DNA of 7,587 bases from Kiritimatiellales bacterium (GTDB lineage: Bacteria; Verrucomicrobiota; Kiritimatiellia; Kiritimatiellales; Pontiellaceae). Under the pieces are notes generated by a model. It made no database searches, was not told where the DNA came from, and saw only the letters and a list, made by a program, of their open reading frames with translations. The position numbers and the translations under genes were made by a program. The number at the start of each line of letters is the position of its first letter. Position 1 is the stretch's first letter. Location of the stretch: assembly GCA_030630445.1 (NCBI GenBank), contig DAOVNC010000164.1:1-7587 (forward strand), read 5' to 3'. This document shows positions 1 through 6,901 of this stretch, piece by piece.

Positions 1-135
1 GACGAAACCACCCTGCAGGTGTTCAAGGACCAGCTGAACAACAAAGGTATCCTCACCACCATCCGCGCCTCGCGCGGCCTCGACATCCACGCCGCCTGCG
101 GCCTGCTTTCCACCAAGGCCCTCGCAAAGAAATGA
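1..135 (+). CDS. rlmN: 23S rRNA (adenine-C2)-methyltransferase RlmN, C-terminal end only
   Basis: This is the 3' end of a gene that begins before the window; 44 codons are visible, ending in TGA at 133-135. The tail reads LNNKGILTTIRASRGLDIHA followed by ACGLL. This matches the usual C-terminus of RlmN, a radical-SAM enzyme that methylates C2 of A2503 in 23S rRNA (and A37 of some tRNAs in E. coli). The Cys at visible residue 33 (codon 97-99), in the context AACG, corresponds to the C-terminal cysteine that is transiently methylated during catalysis in the E. coli enzyme. The CX3CX2C iron-sulfur motif lies outside the window and cannot be checked. The stop codon overlaps the start of the next gene by 4 bp (ATGA), so the two are probably co-transcribed and translationally coupled. 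Confidence 0.88.
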   Translation, partial: DETTLQVFKDQLNNKGILTTIRASRGLDIHAACGLLSTKALAKK

Positions 136-1022
136 CCCGCGAAACGCACAGGGTTCCGGACAAAGTGCGCGGCGTGCGGCTCTCCGACTATGCCCGGACG
201 GCCTTTCCATCAATCCCATCGCGCAAAGCCGCCGCAAAAGCCATCAAGCGCGGGGAGCTGCGGATCGACGGCGCACCCGCTCAAAGTGGCGACTGGGTCA
301 AATCCGGCCAGATGTTGGAGTGGCTAGAATCGCAACGAGCCATTCCAAAGATCTACCGCCTGCCGCTCGAAGTCGTCTTCGAAGATGACCATCTGGCCGT
401 AGTCAACAAGCCGCCCGGCATCGAGGTGAGCGGGAATAAATTCAAGACCGTTGAAAACGCGCTGGCCGGAAACCTGACCCCTTCGACGCAACCCGACGCG
501 CTGCGTTGGCCGCGACCGGTCCATCGGCTGGACTATGCCACCAGCGGCCTGCTACTGGTGGCCAAGACCGCCGCCGCGCAGGTGTTTCTCGGAAACCAGT
601 TCGAGGAGCGGGAAATCCACAAACGCTACCGCGCCGTGGCGATGGGCAAACTCGAAACACCGGGACAAGTGGACGAACCCATCGGCGGAATGCCGGCGCA
701 GAGCGAATACGCGCCCGTCGAAACCGTTCCCTCGCTCCGCAGGGGGCACTTGACGCTGGTCGACCTGTTTCCGCTCTCCGGAAGAACGCACCAGCTGCGC
801 ATCCACATGGCGGCCATCGGGCACCCCATCGTCGGCGACCAAAAATATGGACAGGCAAAAAACGTGCTAAAAGGCAAAGGGCTTTTCCTCGCGGCGGTGG
901 AGCTGCGCTTCCCGCATCCGGCCACCCATCGGGAGCAGGTCGTCTCCATCGAAACCCCGCCCAAATTTAAGTCCCTTCTGAATCGCGAAAAAGCCCGCTG
1001 GGAAAAGTTTAACCGCCCCTGA
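132..1022 (+). CDS. RluA-family RNA pseudouridine synthase with S4 domain
   Basis: A 296-residue protein that isomerises specific uridines to pseudouridine in rRNA or tRNA in the cytoplasm. An N-terminal S4-like RNA-binding segment (about residues 13-65, with SRKAAAKAIKRGELRIDG) precedes the catalytic domain (about 80-285). The signature HRLDYATSGLLLVAK starts at residue 131, and D134 is the expected catalytic aspartate. The second conserved block, GRTHQLRIHMAAIGHPIVGD, begins at 217 and is followed by QKYG. Length is close to the usual 290-330 residues of RluC/RluD-type enzymes. The ATG at 132 overlaps the rlmN stop, which supports this start. The family is clear, but the target uridine cannot be read from sequence, so no RluA/C/D symbol is assigned. 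The gene converges on the dehydrogenase on the other strand. Confidence 0.9.
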   Translation: MTRETHRVPDKVRGVRLSDYARTAFPSIPSRKAAAKAIKRGELRIDGAPAQSGDWVKSGQMLEWLESQRAIPKIYRLPLEVVFEDDHLAVVNKPPGIEVSGNKFKTVENALAGNLTPSTQPDALRWPRPVHRLDYATSGLLLVAKTAAAQVFLGNQFEEREIHKRYRAVAMGKLETPGQVDEPIGGMPAQSEYAPVETVPSLRRGHLTLVDLFPLSGRTHQLRIHMAAIGHPIVGDQKYGQAKNVLKGKGLFLAAVELRFPHPATHREQVVSIETPPKFKSLLNREKARWEKFNRP

Positions 1023-1030
1023 CACCCCTC

Positions 1031-1073
1031 AAAAAGTCACACATAAACTCACGATCGTGAGTTTATGTGTGAC
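1031..1073 (-). terminator. Intrinsic terminator of the dehydrogenase gene, built on a perfect 38-bp palindrome
   Basis: Positions 1036-1073 are a perfect palindrome: the left arm GTCACACATAAACTCACGA is followed at once by its exact reverse complement. As RNA it would form a 17-bp stem closed by a GATC tetraloop. Read on the minus strand, the stem is followed by TTTTT (1031-1035), the usual form of a Rho-independent terminator, about 60 nt past the dehydrogenase stop at 1134. On the plus strand no U-tract follows, but the hairpin may still shape the 3' end of the convergent pseudouridine synthase transcript. The stem is longer and more perfect than most terminators, so a protein-binding operator remains possible. 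Confidence 0.75.
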
Positions 1074-1133
1074 ATGAGAAAGGGGGATCCTTCCCGGACG
1101 GGGATAGCAGCGGCTCGGCAAGGACCCTGCAGG

Positions 1134-2372
1134 CTACTGGATGCCGCGAGCGACCATGGCCTTCGCGATTTTACCGAGCGCTAGCGAGTAGGCGGCCGTG
1201 CGCAGGCTCACCTGGTTCGTGTTTGCATAGTCCGACACGCGCGCATACGTCTTGCGGAGCAGTTTGAAGAGTCGCTCTTCGACATCGGCCTCTTCCCAAT
1301 AAAAACCTTCCCGGTTCTGCACCCACTCGTAGTAGGAAACGATCACCCCGCCGGCGTTGGCTAGAATATCCGGAACCACCGTCACCCCGCGCTCTTCAAG
1401 AATGCTGTCCGCATTGGGTGTTGTCGGTCCGTTGGCGCCTTCGACAACCAGCTTGGCCTTGATGTGCCGTGCGTTCCGCCCCCGGATCACATTTTCCATC
1501 GCGCACGGAAGAAGCACATCGCACTGGCACGATATAATGTTTTTCAACGGCGTGGAGCCGGGAAACCCCTTCACCCCGCCCTTTTTCTTGCAGTAGGTGA
1601 TAAGTTCTTCGATATCGAGGCCTTCCGGGTTGTGGATATTCCCGGTCACGTCGCCCACCGCCACAATCGAGACGCCCCTTTTCCAAAGATCCAACGCAGC
1701 ATGTGAACCCACATTGCCAAAACCCTGCACCGCGACGGTATAGTCTTCCATTCCCAATTCGCGCACTGCCTCAAGCATGGTGCATACTACGCCCTTGCCT
1801 GTTGCAGCCAGCCGTCCAAGCGATCCGCCAATCTCCACTGGCTTGCCCGTCACGACGCCTTTGGCCACTTCCCGATGCTTTCGATATTCGTCGTAGATCC
1901 ACGCCATTTCGCGCGCGCCCGTCCCCATGTCGGGTGCGGGAATGTCGACACTCGGTCCGATATCGGAAACCAGCCTGCTGGTGTATTTCCGGACCAGGCG
2001 CTCCAGCTCGGTTTCGCTCAGTTTTTTCGGATCCACCGAAATCCCGCCTTTAGCCCCGCCAAACGGAATATTCACCAACGCCGTTTTCAAGGTCATCCAC
2101 AGCGCCAGCGCCTTCACTTCATCAAGGTCGACCCGTTCGTCGAAGCGGGTTCCTCCTTTGTATGGCCCGAGAACATCGCTGTGCTGGACACGGAAGGACG
2201 AATAAACCGCCATCCGGCCATCGTCCTTCTGCAACGTACTGCGGAACATGATAATTTTGTCCGGGATCCGGAGCCGCTCCACAATCTTGTGTGTTGGATA
2301 CTTTTCGGAAAACTTCAAGAGCTTTGCCGTTCCCTCAACCAACGTCATGGCATTATCGAATGCAGACAACAT
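1134..2372 (-). CDS. gdhA: Glu/Leu/Phe/Val dehydrogenase, probably glutamate dehydrogenase
   Basis: A 412-residue cytoplasmic enzyme expected to catalyse reversible oxidative deamination of glutamate to 2-oxoglutarate and ammonia with NAD(P). Length fits the small hexameric GDH class (about 410-450). Numbered from the chosen start, the substrate motif GPYKGGTRF contains K72, TLKTALVN contains K96, and IPFGGAKGGI contains the expected catalytic K108. The expected catalytic D148 lies in IPAPDMGTGAREM. The Rossmann motif GFGNVG sits at 217-222, followed by the family stretch VVEGANGPTTP and then VPDILANAGGVIVSYYEWVQ. The frame is open up to an ATG at 2459, but the ATG at 2372 is preferred: AAAGGA lies 8 nt upstream and homology begins just after it. 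Cofactor preference cannot be decided safely. A branched-chain or phenylalanine dehydrogenase is less likely given the match to GDH motifs. Confidence 0.9.
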   Translation of the reverse strand: MLSAFDNAMTLVEGTAKLLKFSEKYPTHKIVERLRIPDKIIMFRSTLQKDDGRMAVYSSFRVQHSDVLGPYKGGTRFDERVDLDEVKALALWMTLKTALVNIPFGGAKGGISVDPKKLSETELERLVRKYTSRLVSDIGPSVDIPAPDMGTGAREMAWIYDEYRKHREVAKGVVTGKPVEIGGSLGRLAATGKGVVCTMLEAVRELGMEDYTVAVQGFGNVGSHAALDLWKRGVSIVAVGDVTGNIHNPEGLDIEELITYCKKKGGVKGFPGSTPLKNIISCQCDVLLPCAMENVIRGRNARHIKAKLVVEGANGPTTPNADSILEERGVTVVPDILANAGGVIVSYYEWVQNREGFYWEEADVEERLFKLLRKTYARVSDYANTNQVSLRTAAYSLALGKIAKAMVARGIQ

Positions 2373-2380
2373 AATCTCGT

Positions 2381-2386
2381 TCCTTT
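2381..2386 (-). promoter_or_regulatory. Ribosome binding site that fixes the dehydrogenase start
   Basis: Read on the minus strand, AAAGGA lies 8 nt before the ATG at 2372. No comparable site precedes the in-frame upstream ATG at 2459. The 29 extra residues that the longer start would add are unlike the N-terminus of any GDH I know. Confidence 0.7.
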
Positions 2387-2432
2387 CGTGTGAAGATCCA
2401 TATTTACCACCCTGAAAACTATACATGCCACT

Positions 2433-2460
2433 TCTATACCTCGCCGGAACCCGACTCAAA
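2433..2460 (-). promoter_or_regulatory. Possible sigma70-type promoter of the dehydrogenase gene
   Basis: On the minus strand, TTTGAG (2455-2460) is followed after a 16-nt spacer by TATAGA (2433-2438). A second box, TATAGT (2418-2423), lies slightly closer to the gene without a good -35 partner. The site falls between the upstream gene's terminator and the dehydrogenase start, where a promoter is needed. Neither box matches consensus well, and sigma-factor preferences of this organism are unknown. Confidence 0.3.
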
Positions 2461-2470
2461 CAGAAATGCT

Positions 2471-2510
2471 AAAAAAGGTTCCTGTCCCGTTGCCGGAGAG
2501 GGTATGAACC
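2471..2510 (-). terminator. Intrinsic terminator of the coiled-coil protein gene
   Basis: On the minus strand, GGTTC and GAACC (2506-2510 and 2477-2481) pair. Inside them lie a CCC/GGG pairing and CCG-GCAA-CGG with a GNRA-type loop. TTTTTT follows directly (2471-2476). The hairpin lies about 50 nt past the stop of the 2561-3385 gene. It has internal mismatches, but stem plus T6 is the standard intrinsic form. It separates this gene from the dehydrogenase, suggesting independent transcription. Confidence 0.65.
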
Positions 2511-2560
2511 GGGAAGCCGCAAACCATCCAAAACAGGGGATCCTATATTTTGGCGAGGCA

Positions 2561-3385
2561 TTACTCGGCATTGATGAGCATGCCACCTACGCTTAGCGAG
2601 ATCGACTGGGAGCCATCTCCTTCGTCCATCCGCTCCACGCCGATCATCATGTTTTCCCCGACAAACTGGGTTCCGGGCAGAATGTTGGCAGGTTCGGTTT
2701 TAGTGTAGACCTCTTCGATTTCAGTGCGCATGGCCAAGGCTTGTTCGGGGGTGAAGCCCTGCCATTGAAAATATTGTTCCAGCGCAATCTGGCGTTCGGA
2801 TGTAAAGGCCTTGTGCATGTCCATCACGTTTTGACGCAGCTTTGTCCGCGCCGACGCAGCCTCCGGGCTTTGGGGGTTTTCCTGCATCCGATCCAGCTGT
2901 GTCCACGAGGCTTCTATCAACCCCAGCAAATGCTGGTGGTTGAGCACCTGCTCCGGAGTCATCAGAGCCATGTCCAAATTAAACAGAAACTCCGCCGAGT
3001 CGGCGAGGGCCTGGGCGGTTTGTTCATTGGTTTTCTGCAGCCTTTCAAGAATACGCTGGTGACGTTCCGGGTCTTCCTCCTGGAGCTGGCTCATGTAGCT
3101 CTTGCGGGGCCGCGCCTTTGCAGCTCTCTCCGGCTTGCTGGTCAGGCCCGCAATCTGGTCTTGCAGGGATTGGATCTGTTTTGCCTGGGATGCAATCGTA
3201 TCCTGAAGTGCCCGCAACTCATCCCCGATGGAGGCCTCCGGAATTTCAGGGGCTGGTGCGGGAGCTGCTTTTTCCGTGGAGAAGGCCGCAACCGTCGGCC
3301 TTTCCGATGCGTTCCATACCAGCGAGGTGACGACCGCCGAGACGATGGCCGCGGCTAAACATAGACTCAGTGTAAGACGATTCAT
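2561..3385 (-). CDS. Hypothetical membrane-anchored periplasmic coiled-coil protein
   Basis: A 274-residue protein that I do not recognise. Residues 5-23 (TLSLCLAAAIVSAVVTSLV) form one hydrophobic segment after a short basic N-terminus, with no clear AxA cleavage site, so it reads as a signal anchor exposing the rest to the periplasm. An Ala/Pro linker (32-50, with APAPAPEIPE) leads to a coiled coil (about 53-84, ALQDTIASQAKQIQSLQDQI) and a basic patch (85-96). A mostly helical region (98-230) follows. It carries two TPEQ motifs (MTPEQ at 142, FTPEQ at 211), reminiscent of the LTxxQ motifs of Spy/CpxP-type helical periplasmic proteins; that link is only a suggestion. The frame is open to an ATG at 3646, but that start would run into the divergent GH31 gene. 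The ATG at 3385 has AAAGGAG 4 nt upstream and begins exactly at the membrane segment. Confidence 0.7.
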   Translation of the reverse strand: MNRLTLSLCLAAAIVSAVVTSLVWNASERPTVAAFSTEKAAPAPAPEIPEASIGDELRALQDTIASQAKQIQSLQDQIAGLTSKPERAAKARPRKSYMSQLQEEDPERHQRILERLQKTNEQTAQALADSAEFLFNLDMALMTPEQVLNHQHLLGLIEASWTQLDRMQENPQSPEAASARTKLRQNVMDMHKAFTSERQIALEQYFQWQGFTPEQALAMRTEIEEVYTKTEPANILPGTQFVGENMMIGVERMDEGDGSQSISLSVGGMLINAE

Positions 3386-3389
3386 GAGA

Positions 3390-3396
3390 CTCCTTT
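3390..3396 (-). promoter_or_regulatory. Ribosome binding site that fixes the coiled-coil protein start
   Basis: AAAGGAG on the minus strand lies 4 nt before the ATG at 3385. The spacing is short but the match is strong. It selects this start over the longer in-frame one at 3646. Confidence 0.6.
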
Positions 3397-3495
3397 GTCT
3401 CTCTAGATCCCCATTTGACCGGGCAGGGTACCAGACAGCCCGCATTAGGCAACCCTGTCCGATCCTGAATATGTAAAATATCACATCGATCCACA

Positions 3496-3522
3496 TTGCC
3501 GCCCAAGGCAGGAATGTATAGG
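3496..3522 (+). promoter_or_regulatory. Possible promoter of the GH31 gene
   Basis: TTGCCG (3496-3501) and TATAGG (3517-3522) are separated by 15 nt, shorter than the ideal 17. The -10-like box lies about 35 nt before the ATG. Both boxes are imperfect, so this is only the best candidate visible in the region. Confidence 0.3.
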
Positions 3523-3557
3523 TTTCCCGCTTCAAACATGAAAAAGGAATTCCCATT

Positions 3558-6500
3558 ATGAAAAATCGATTCGCGTTTCCCGTTGTTGTTCTTGCCGCCT
3601 GCTTCTCGCTCTCTTGCACCTTTGCCGCCGTGCCGGGCACGATCACTGAAATGGAAAAATCCGGGAAGGATCCGGTCTACACCCTGCAGACGGATTCCGA
3701 TATCCAGATGCGCATCACCTTCTATCGCCCGGATGTGTTCCGGATCCAGGCCGCAACCAACGGAGCCTATGCCGATCCGAAGAACGACCCGGAAAAGGCG
3801 CAGATCGTTATCGATAACGACTTCGGCAAATCCAAGGTGAAAGCCAAGGAAAAGGACGGGATCATTACTTTTAAAACCAAAGCCCTCACGCTTACGCTCA
3901 ATAAAGCGACAGCCCAGTTCTCACTGGCCAATGCCGATGGGAACACCCTCTGGACGGAAACCCGCCCGCTGGAGTTTGGCGAAAAAACAATCCAAACCCT
4001 GAGCTGCGGCGTGGACGAGCAATACTTCGGCGGCGGCCAGCAGAACGGGTATTTTACCCACAAGGGAACCAAAATCGACATCCGCGCCGATGGCAACTGG
4101 AACGAAGGCGGCCACCCGAACCCGGCGCCGTTCTACATGAGCAACAAGGGATATGCCGTACTGCGCAACACCTTCGCCGTCGGTGCCTACGACTTCACCA
4201 GCAACGAGTCGATCACGCTGGAGCACAACGAAAACCGCTTCGATGCCTACTACTTCGTCGGTGCCTCCCTCAACCGCATGGTCGACCTCTACACGCAGTT
4301 TACCGGCCGTCCCAACTTCGTGACCATCTGGGCGCTGGAACTGGGCGAGGCCGATGCCTACATGACCCGCGACAAGGAAACCAAAGAGCTGGTTAAGAAC
4401 GACGACGGCAGCTTTGTTGAAATCACCCCCCATGTCATCGACCGCCTCGCCAAGAAATACCGCGAGCACGATATGCCCGGTGGCTGGATTCTTCCCAACG
4501 ACGGCTATGGCTGCGGATACACCAATCTTCCCGAGGTGGTGGTCGAGCTCGCCAAGCTGGGTTTCTACACGGGCCTCTGGACGGAGAGCGACCTGACTAA
4601 AACCGACTGGGAAGTTGGCACGGCGGGGACGCGCGTGCAGAAGCTCGATGTCGCTTGGACGGGCCCGGCCTACCAGCACTCGCTGGACGCCAACAAGAAG
4701 GCGTGGACCTCGCTCAACACCAACTCCGACACCCGCGGCCTCGTCTGGACCGTGCAGGGTTGGGCCGGCACGCAGCGCTATGCCGTCTGCTGGACGGGAG
4801 ACCAATATGGATCGTGGGACCTCATCCGCTACCACATTCCCACCCTGATCGGCTCCGGCCTCTCCGGCCAGGCCTACGCCACCACCGACGTGGACGGCAT
4901 CTTTGGCGGCAGCCCCGAAACCTACACGCGCGACCTCCAGTGGAAATGCTTTACGCCCGTGCTCTACTGCATGAACGGCTGGGCCGGAAAAATCAGCAAA
5001 AGCCCCTGGGCCTACGACGAGCCTTTCCGCTCCATCAACCGCGACTACCTCAAGCTCAAGATGCGGCTCACCCCCTACATGTACCGCTACACCCGCGAGG
5101 CCTACGACACCGGCGCACCCATCGTCCGCGGCATGCTCTGGGACTTCCCCAACGACCCGAAGACCTGGGACCGCTCCACGCAGCACCAATACCTGCTCGG
5201 CGAGTCGCTTCTCGTCGCCCCCGTCTACACCAGCATGAAGCTGAACAAGGGGTGGCGCAAGGAAGACATCTACTTGCCGGAAGGCCGCTGGATCGACTAT
5301 TGGGACGGACGCACCATCGACGGCCCCTTCACCATCGACGCCTATCCCGTCACCCTCGAAAAGCTTCCGCTCTTCGTTCGCGGCGGTGCCATCATCCCGA
5401 TGTATCCCGAGATGCTCTACAACAACCAGCTCCCCAAGGATCCACTTACGTACGATTGCTATCCCCACGGCGAATCGCAGTTCGAACTCTATGAAGACGA
5501 CGGCCTCACCCGCCGCTACCAGCAGGGCGAATTCGCCAAGCAGCTCATCTCCATGAAAGCGCCCGAAGGCAAAGCCGGCGACATCGCCATCACCATCGGC
5601 AAAAGCGAAGGCGACTTCGACGGCAAGCTCGAAAGCCGCGTCTACGAACTGCTCGTCCGCACACCCTACAAGCCGACCTCGGTCTTGCTCGGCAGAAAGA
5701 AACTCAACGAGCTGAAAAAATACGAAGGCAGCAAACCGGGTTGGAGCTACGATGCCGCCAACCGTAGCGGCACCCTCTCCATCCGCCTACCGCGCGCCTC
5801 CACCACGGACAAGCTCAAGGTGCTCGTCAAAATCGACAAAAGCCTGGAAACGCCTGCGCCGAAACCGTACCCCGTGCCGGAAATCACGCCGGATCTCGAC
5901 GCCACCGAATTCACGATCACCGCCAGCTCCGCCCAAAACAGCGCCCCGATCAACAACGCATTCGACGGCACCCCCGAAACCATCTGGCACTCCAACTATG
6001 GCAAGAAGAACCCGGGCAAGCATCCCTACACCGTGGACATTGACCTCGGCGCACTTCGGGCCATCAACGGGTTCTCCTACCTCCCGCGGCAAGTGGGGTC
6101 CAACGGCCGCATCGCCGACTTCGAAATCTATGTTGGCCGCACGCTGGAAGGCCTGACGAAGCCCGTCTACACCGGAACGTTTGCCAACTCCACCAACCTT
6201 CAGTCGGTCGCCTTCCCCTCCACCTGGGGCAAGTTTGTCCGGCTTAGGATCCTGAGCGAGGCAAGCGGAAACGACTTTGCCACCGCCGCGGAATTCGAAC
6301 TCAAGCAGGATCTCTCCGCACCACCGCTGGCCGACGAAATCGTCTACCTCAGCGACCTCAAGCCAACCTCCCAAAAGGGTGAGTGGAAGAAGGATCGAAG
6401 CGTCGGTGGTAAACCCATCACCGTCAACGAACAGCCCTACAAGAAAGGGATCGGCGCCAAGTCCAACTCGGAACTCGTCTACACCCTCGACGGCAGTTGG

Positions 6501-6758
6501 GACCGCCTCTCCGGCCACGTTGGCATGGACGACGAGGTCGGCGATGCCGGAAGCGTCATGTTCCGCGTCTACGGCGATGGCCAGCTACTCTTCGAAAGCC
6601 CGGAAATGGACGGCACCAACATTAAGCAGCTGATGGATCTCTCCATCATCGGCGTCAAGGAACTGCGCCTCGTCCTGCTCGACCTCGGCGACGGGACCGA
6701 AAACGACCATGGCGACTGGGTCGACGCCAAGCTCGTCAAGAAAGGGAGCGAGCAATAA
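3558..6758 (+). CDS. Secreted GH31-family glycoside hydrolase with F5/8 type C and NPCBM domains
   Basis: A 1066-residue exported retaining alpha-glycosidase. Residues 1-24 are a signal peptide (basic start, hydrophobic core, probable cleavage near TFAA). Cys20 lacks a good lipobox, so a lipoprotein is unlikely. A GH31 N-terminal beta-sandwich (about 28-250) carries CGVDEQYFGGGQQNGYF. The (beta/alpha)8 barrel (about 255-530) has KLDVAW (D364, likely nucleophile) and CWTGDQYGSWD (D415, likely acid/base). C-terminal beta domains follow (about 530-760, VAPVYTS, FVRGGAIIP, LYEDDG). A discoidin/F5-8 type C module (about 783-917, YLPRQVGSNGRIADFEIYVG) and an NPCBM/CBM51-like module (about 926-1062, KGIGAKSNSELVY, GDWVDAKL) should bind sugars. 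The active-site motifs differ from WIDMNE alpha-glucosidases and KTDFGE alpha-xylosidases. They recall, from memory only, GH31 members acting on alpha-N-acetylgalactosaminides; substrate remains unproven. AAGGA lies 9 nt before the ATG. Confidence 0.9.
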   Translation: MKNRFAFPVVVLAACFSLSCTFAAVPGTITEMEKSGKDPVYTLQTDSDIQMRITFYRPDVFRIQAATNGAYADPKNDPEKAQIVIDNDFGKSKVKAKEKDGIITFKTKALTLTLNKATAQFSLANADGNTLWTETRPLEFGEKTIQTLSCGVDEQYFGGGQQNGYFTHKGTKIDIRADGNWNEGGHPNPAPFYMSNKGYAVLRNTFAVGAYDFTSNESITLEHNENRFDAYYFVGASLNRMVDLYTQFTGRPNFVTIWALELGEADAYMTRDKETKELVKNDDGSFVEITPHVIDRLAKKYREHDMPGGWILPNDGYGCGYTNLPEVVVELAKLGFYTGLWTESDLTKTDWEVGTAGTRVQKLDVAWTGPAYQHSLDANKKAWTSLNTNSDTRGLVWTVQGWAGTQRYAVCWTGDQYGSWDLIRYHIPTLIGSGLSGQAYATTDVDGIFGGSPETYTRDLQWKCFTPVLYCMNGWAGKISKSPWAYDEPFRSINRDYLKLKMRLTPYMYRYTREAYDTGAPIVRGMLWDFPNDPKTWDRSTQHQYLLGESLLVAPVYTSMKLNKGWRKEDIYLPEGRWIDYWDGRTIDGPFTIDAYPVTLEKLPLFVRGGAIIPMYPEMLYNNQLPKDPLTYDCYPHGESQFELYEDDGLTRRYQQGEFAKQLISMKAPEGKAGDIAITIGKSEGDFDGKLESRVYELLVRTPYKPTSVLLGRKKLNELKKYEGSKPGWSYDAANRSGTLSIRLPRASTTDKLKVLVKIDKSLETPAPKPYPVPEITPDLDATEFTITASSAQNSAPINNAFDGTPETIWHSNYGKKNPGKHPYTVDIDLGALRAINGFSYLPRQVGSNGRIADFEIYVGRTLEGLTKPVYTGTFANSTNLQSVAFPSTWGKFVRLRILSEASGNDFATAAEFELKQDLSAPPLADEIVYLSDLKPTSQKGEWKKDRSVGGKPITVNEQPYKKGIGAKSNSELVYTLDGSWDRLSGHVGMDDEVGDAGSVMFRVYGDGQLLFESPEMDGTNIKQLMDLSIIGVKELRLVLLDLGDGTENDHGDWVDAKLVKKGSEQ

Positions 6759-6765
6759 TTGCGGG

Positions 6766-6788
6766 GCCGTCCCCGACCGGGTGACGGC
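6766..6788 (+). repeat. GC-rich hairpin directly after the GH31 gene
   Basis: GCCGTC (6766-6771) pairs with GACGGC (6783-6788), and CCC (6772-6774) with GGG (6779-6781) around a GACC loop, leaving one bulged T. It starts 8 nt after the GH31 stop and shares the GTCCCCGACCGGG core with the repeats downstream. It could protect the mRNA 3' end or aid termination, but no T-tract follows. Confidence 0.6.
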
Positions 6789-6802
6789 GGCGTGTGTTCC
6801 AT

Positions 6803-6900
6803 GTAGGCCGGTCCCCCGACCGGGCGGTCGGTAGATCGGTGCGGATCCGGCGGTGCGAATGCGCGGTGCGTACGCACGCCGGGTGAGGCACCCGGCCTAC
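6803..6900. repeat. 98-bp REP-like palindromic repeat, copy 1
   Basis: The unit is bounded by perfect 9-bp inverted repeats, GTAGGCCGG (6803-6811) and CCGGCCTAC (6892-6900). Inside are three perfect palindromes: CCGACC/GGTCGG (6816-6821 and 6826-6831, loop GGGC), GTGCGTACGCAC (6866-6877), and GCCGGGTG/CACCCGGC (6878-6885 and 6889-6896, loop AGG). The first 64 bp recur in diverged form at 6931-6950 plus 7222-7265. Such GC-rich units resemble REP or BIME elements moved in trans by Y1-type transposases; that mechanism is inference, as no transposase is present here. Confidence 0.7.
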
Positions 6901-6901
6901 A

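Larger units (their letters stand above)
3386..3557. other. Divergent intergenic region between the coiled-coil gene and the GH31 gene
   Basis: This 172-bp region must contain control signals for both flanking genes. It holds an inverted repeat CAGGGT/ACCCTG (3424-3429 and 3452-3457, 22-nt loop) that could be an operator or a leader hairpin of the minus-strand gene. A weak plus-strand promoter lies at 3496-3522. The GH31 ribosome site AAGGA (3544-3548) lies 9 nt before its ATG. No known transcription-factor site was recognised. Confidence 0.5.

Noticed and set aside
442..970. Several overlapping frames on both strands inside the pseudouridine synthase gene
   Set aside because: All are Arg/Pro/Ala-rich shadows of a gene with intact catalytic motifs.
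2373..2459. Longer N-terminus for the dehydrogenase starting at 2459
   Set aside because: The upstream start lacks a ribosome site and adds 29 residues outside family homology. The ATG at 2372 has a well-placed AAAGGA.
2390..2596. 68-codon plus-strand frame between the dehydrogenase and the coiled-coil gene
   Set aside because: It runs through a minus-strand terminator and promoter region, has no ribosome site, and shows no protein-like features.
3603..3620. Lipoprotein lipobox at Cys20 of the GH31 enzyme
   Set aside because: The residues before the cysteine are FSLS, without the Leu at -3 expected of a lipobox. A signal peptidase I site near TFAA fits better.
3386..3646. Longer N-terminus for the coiled-coil protein starting at 3646
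   Set aside because: It would overlap the GH31 start and signal-peptide coding region and place unrelated residues before a signal anchor. The 3385 start has a strong ribosome site.
3921..5468. Long 515-codon open frame antisense to the GH31 gene
   Set aside because: Its composition is Val/Gly/Ala/Asp-rich without domain motifs, and it lies wholly inside a gene with clear family motifs. It is a by-product of GC-rich codon use.
4655..5494. 279-codon plus-strand frame within the GH31 gene
   Set aside because: The product is rich in Arg, His, Pro and Leu with no recognisable domain, typical of an out-of-frame reading of a GC-rich gene.
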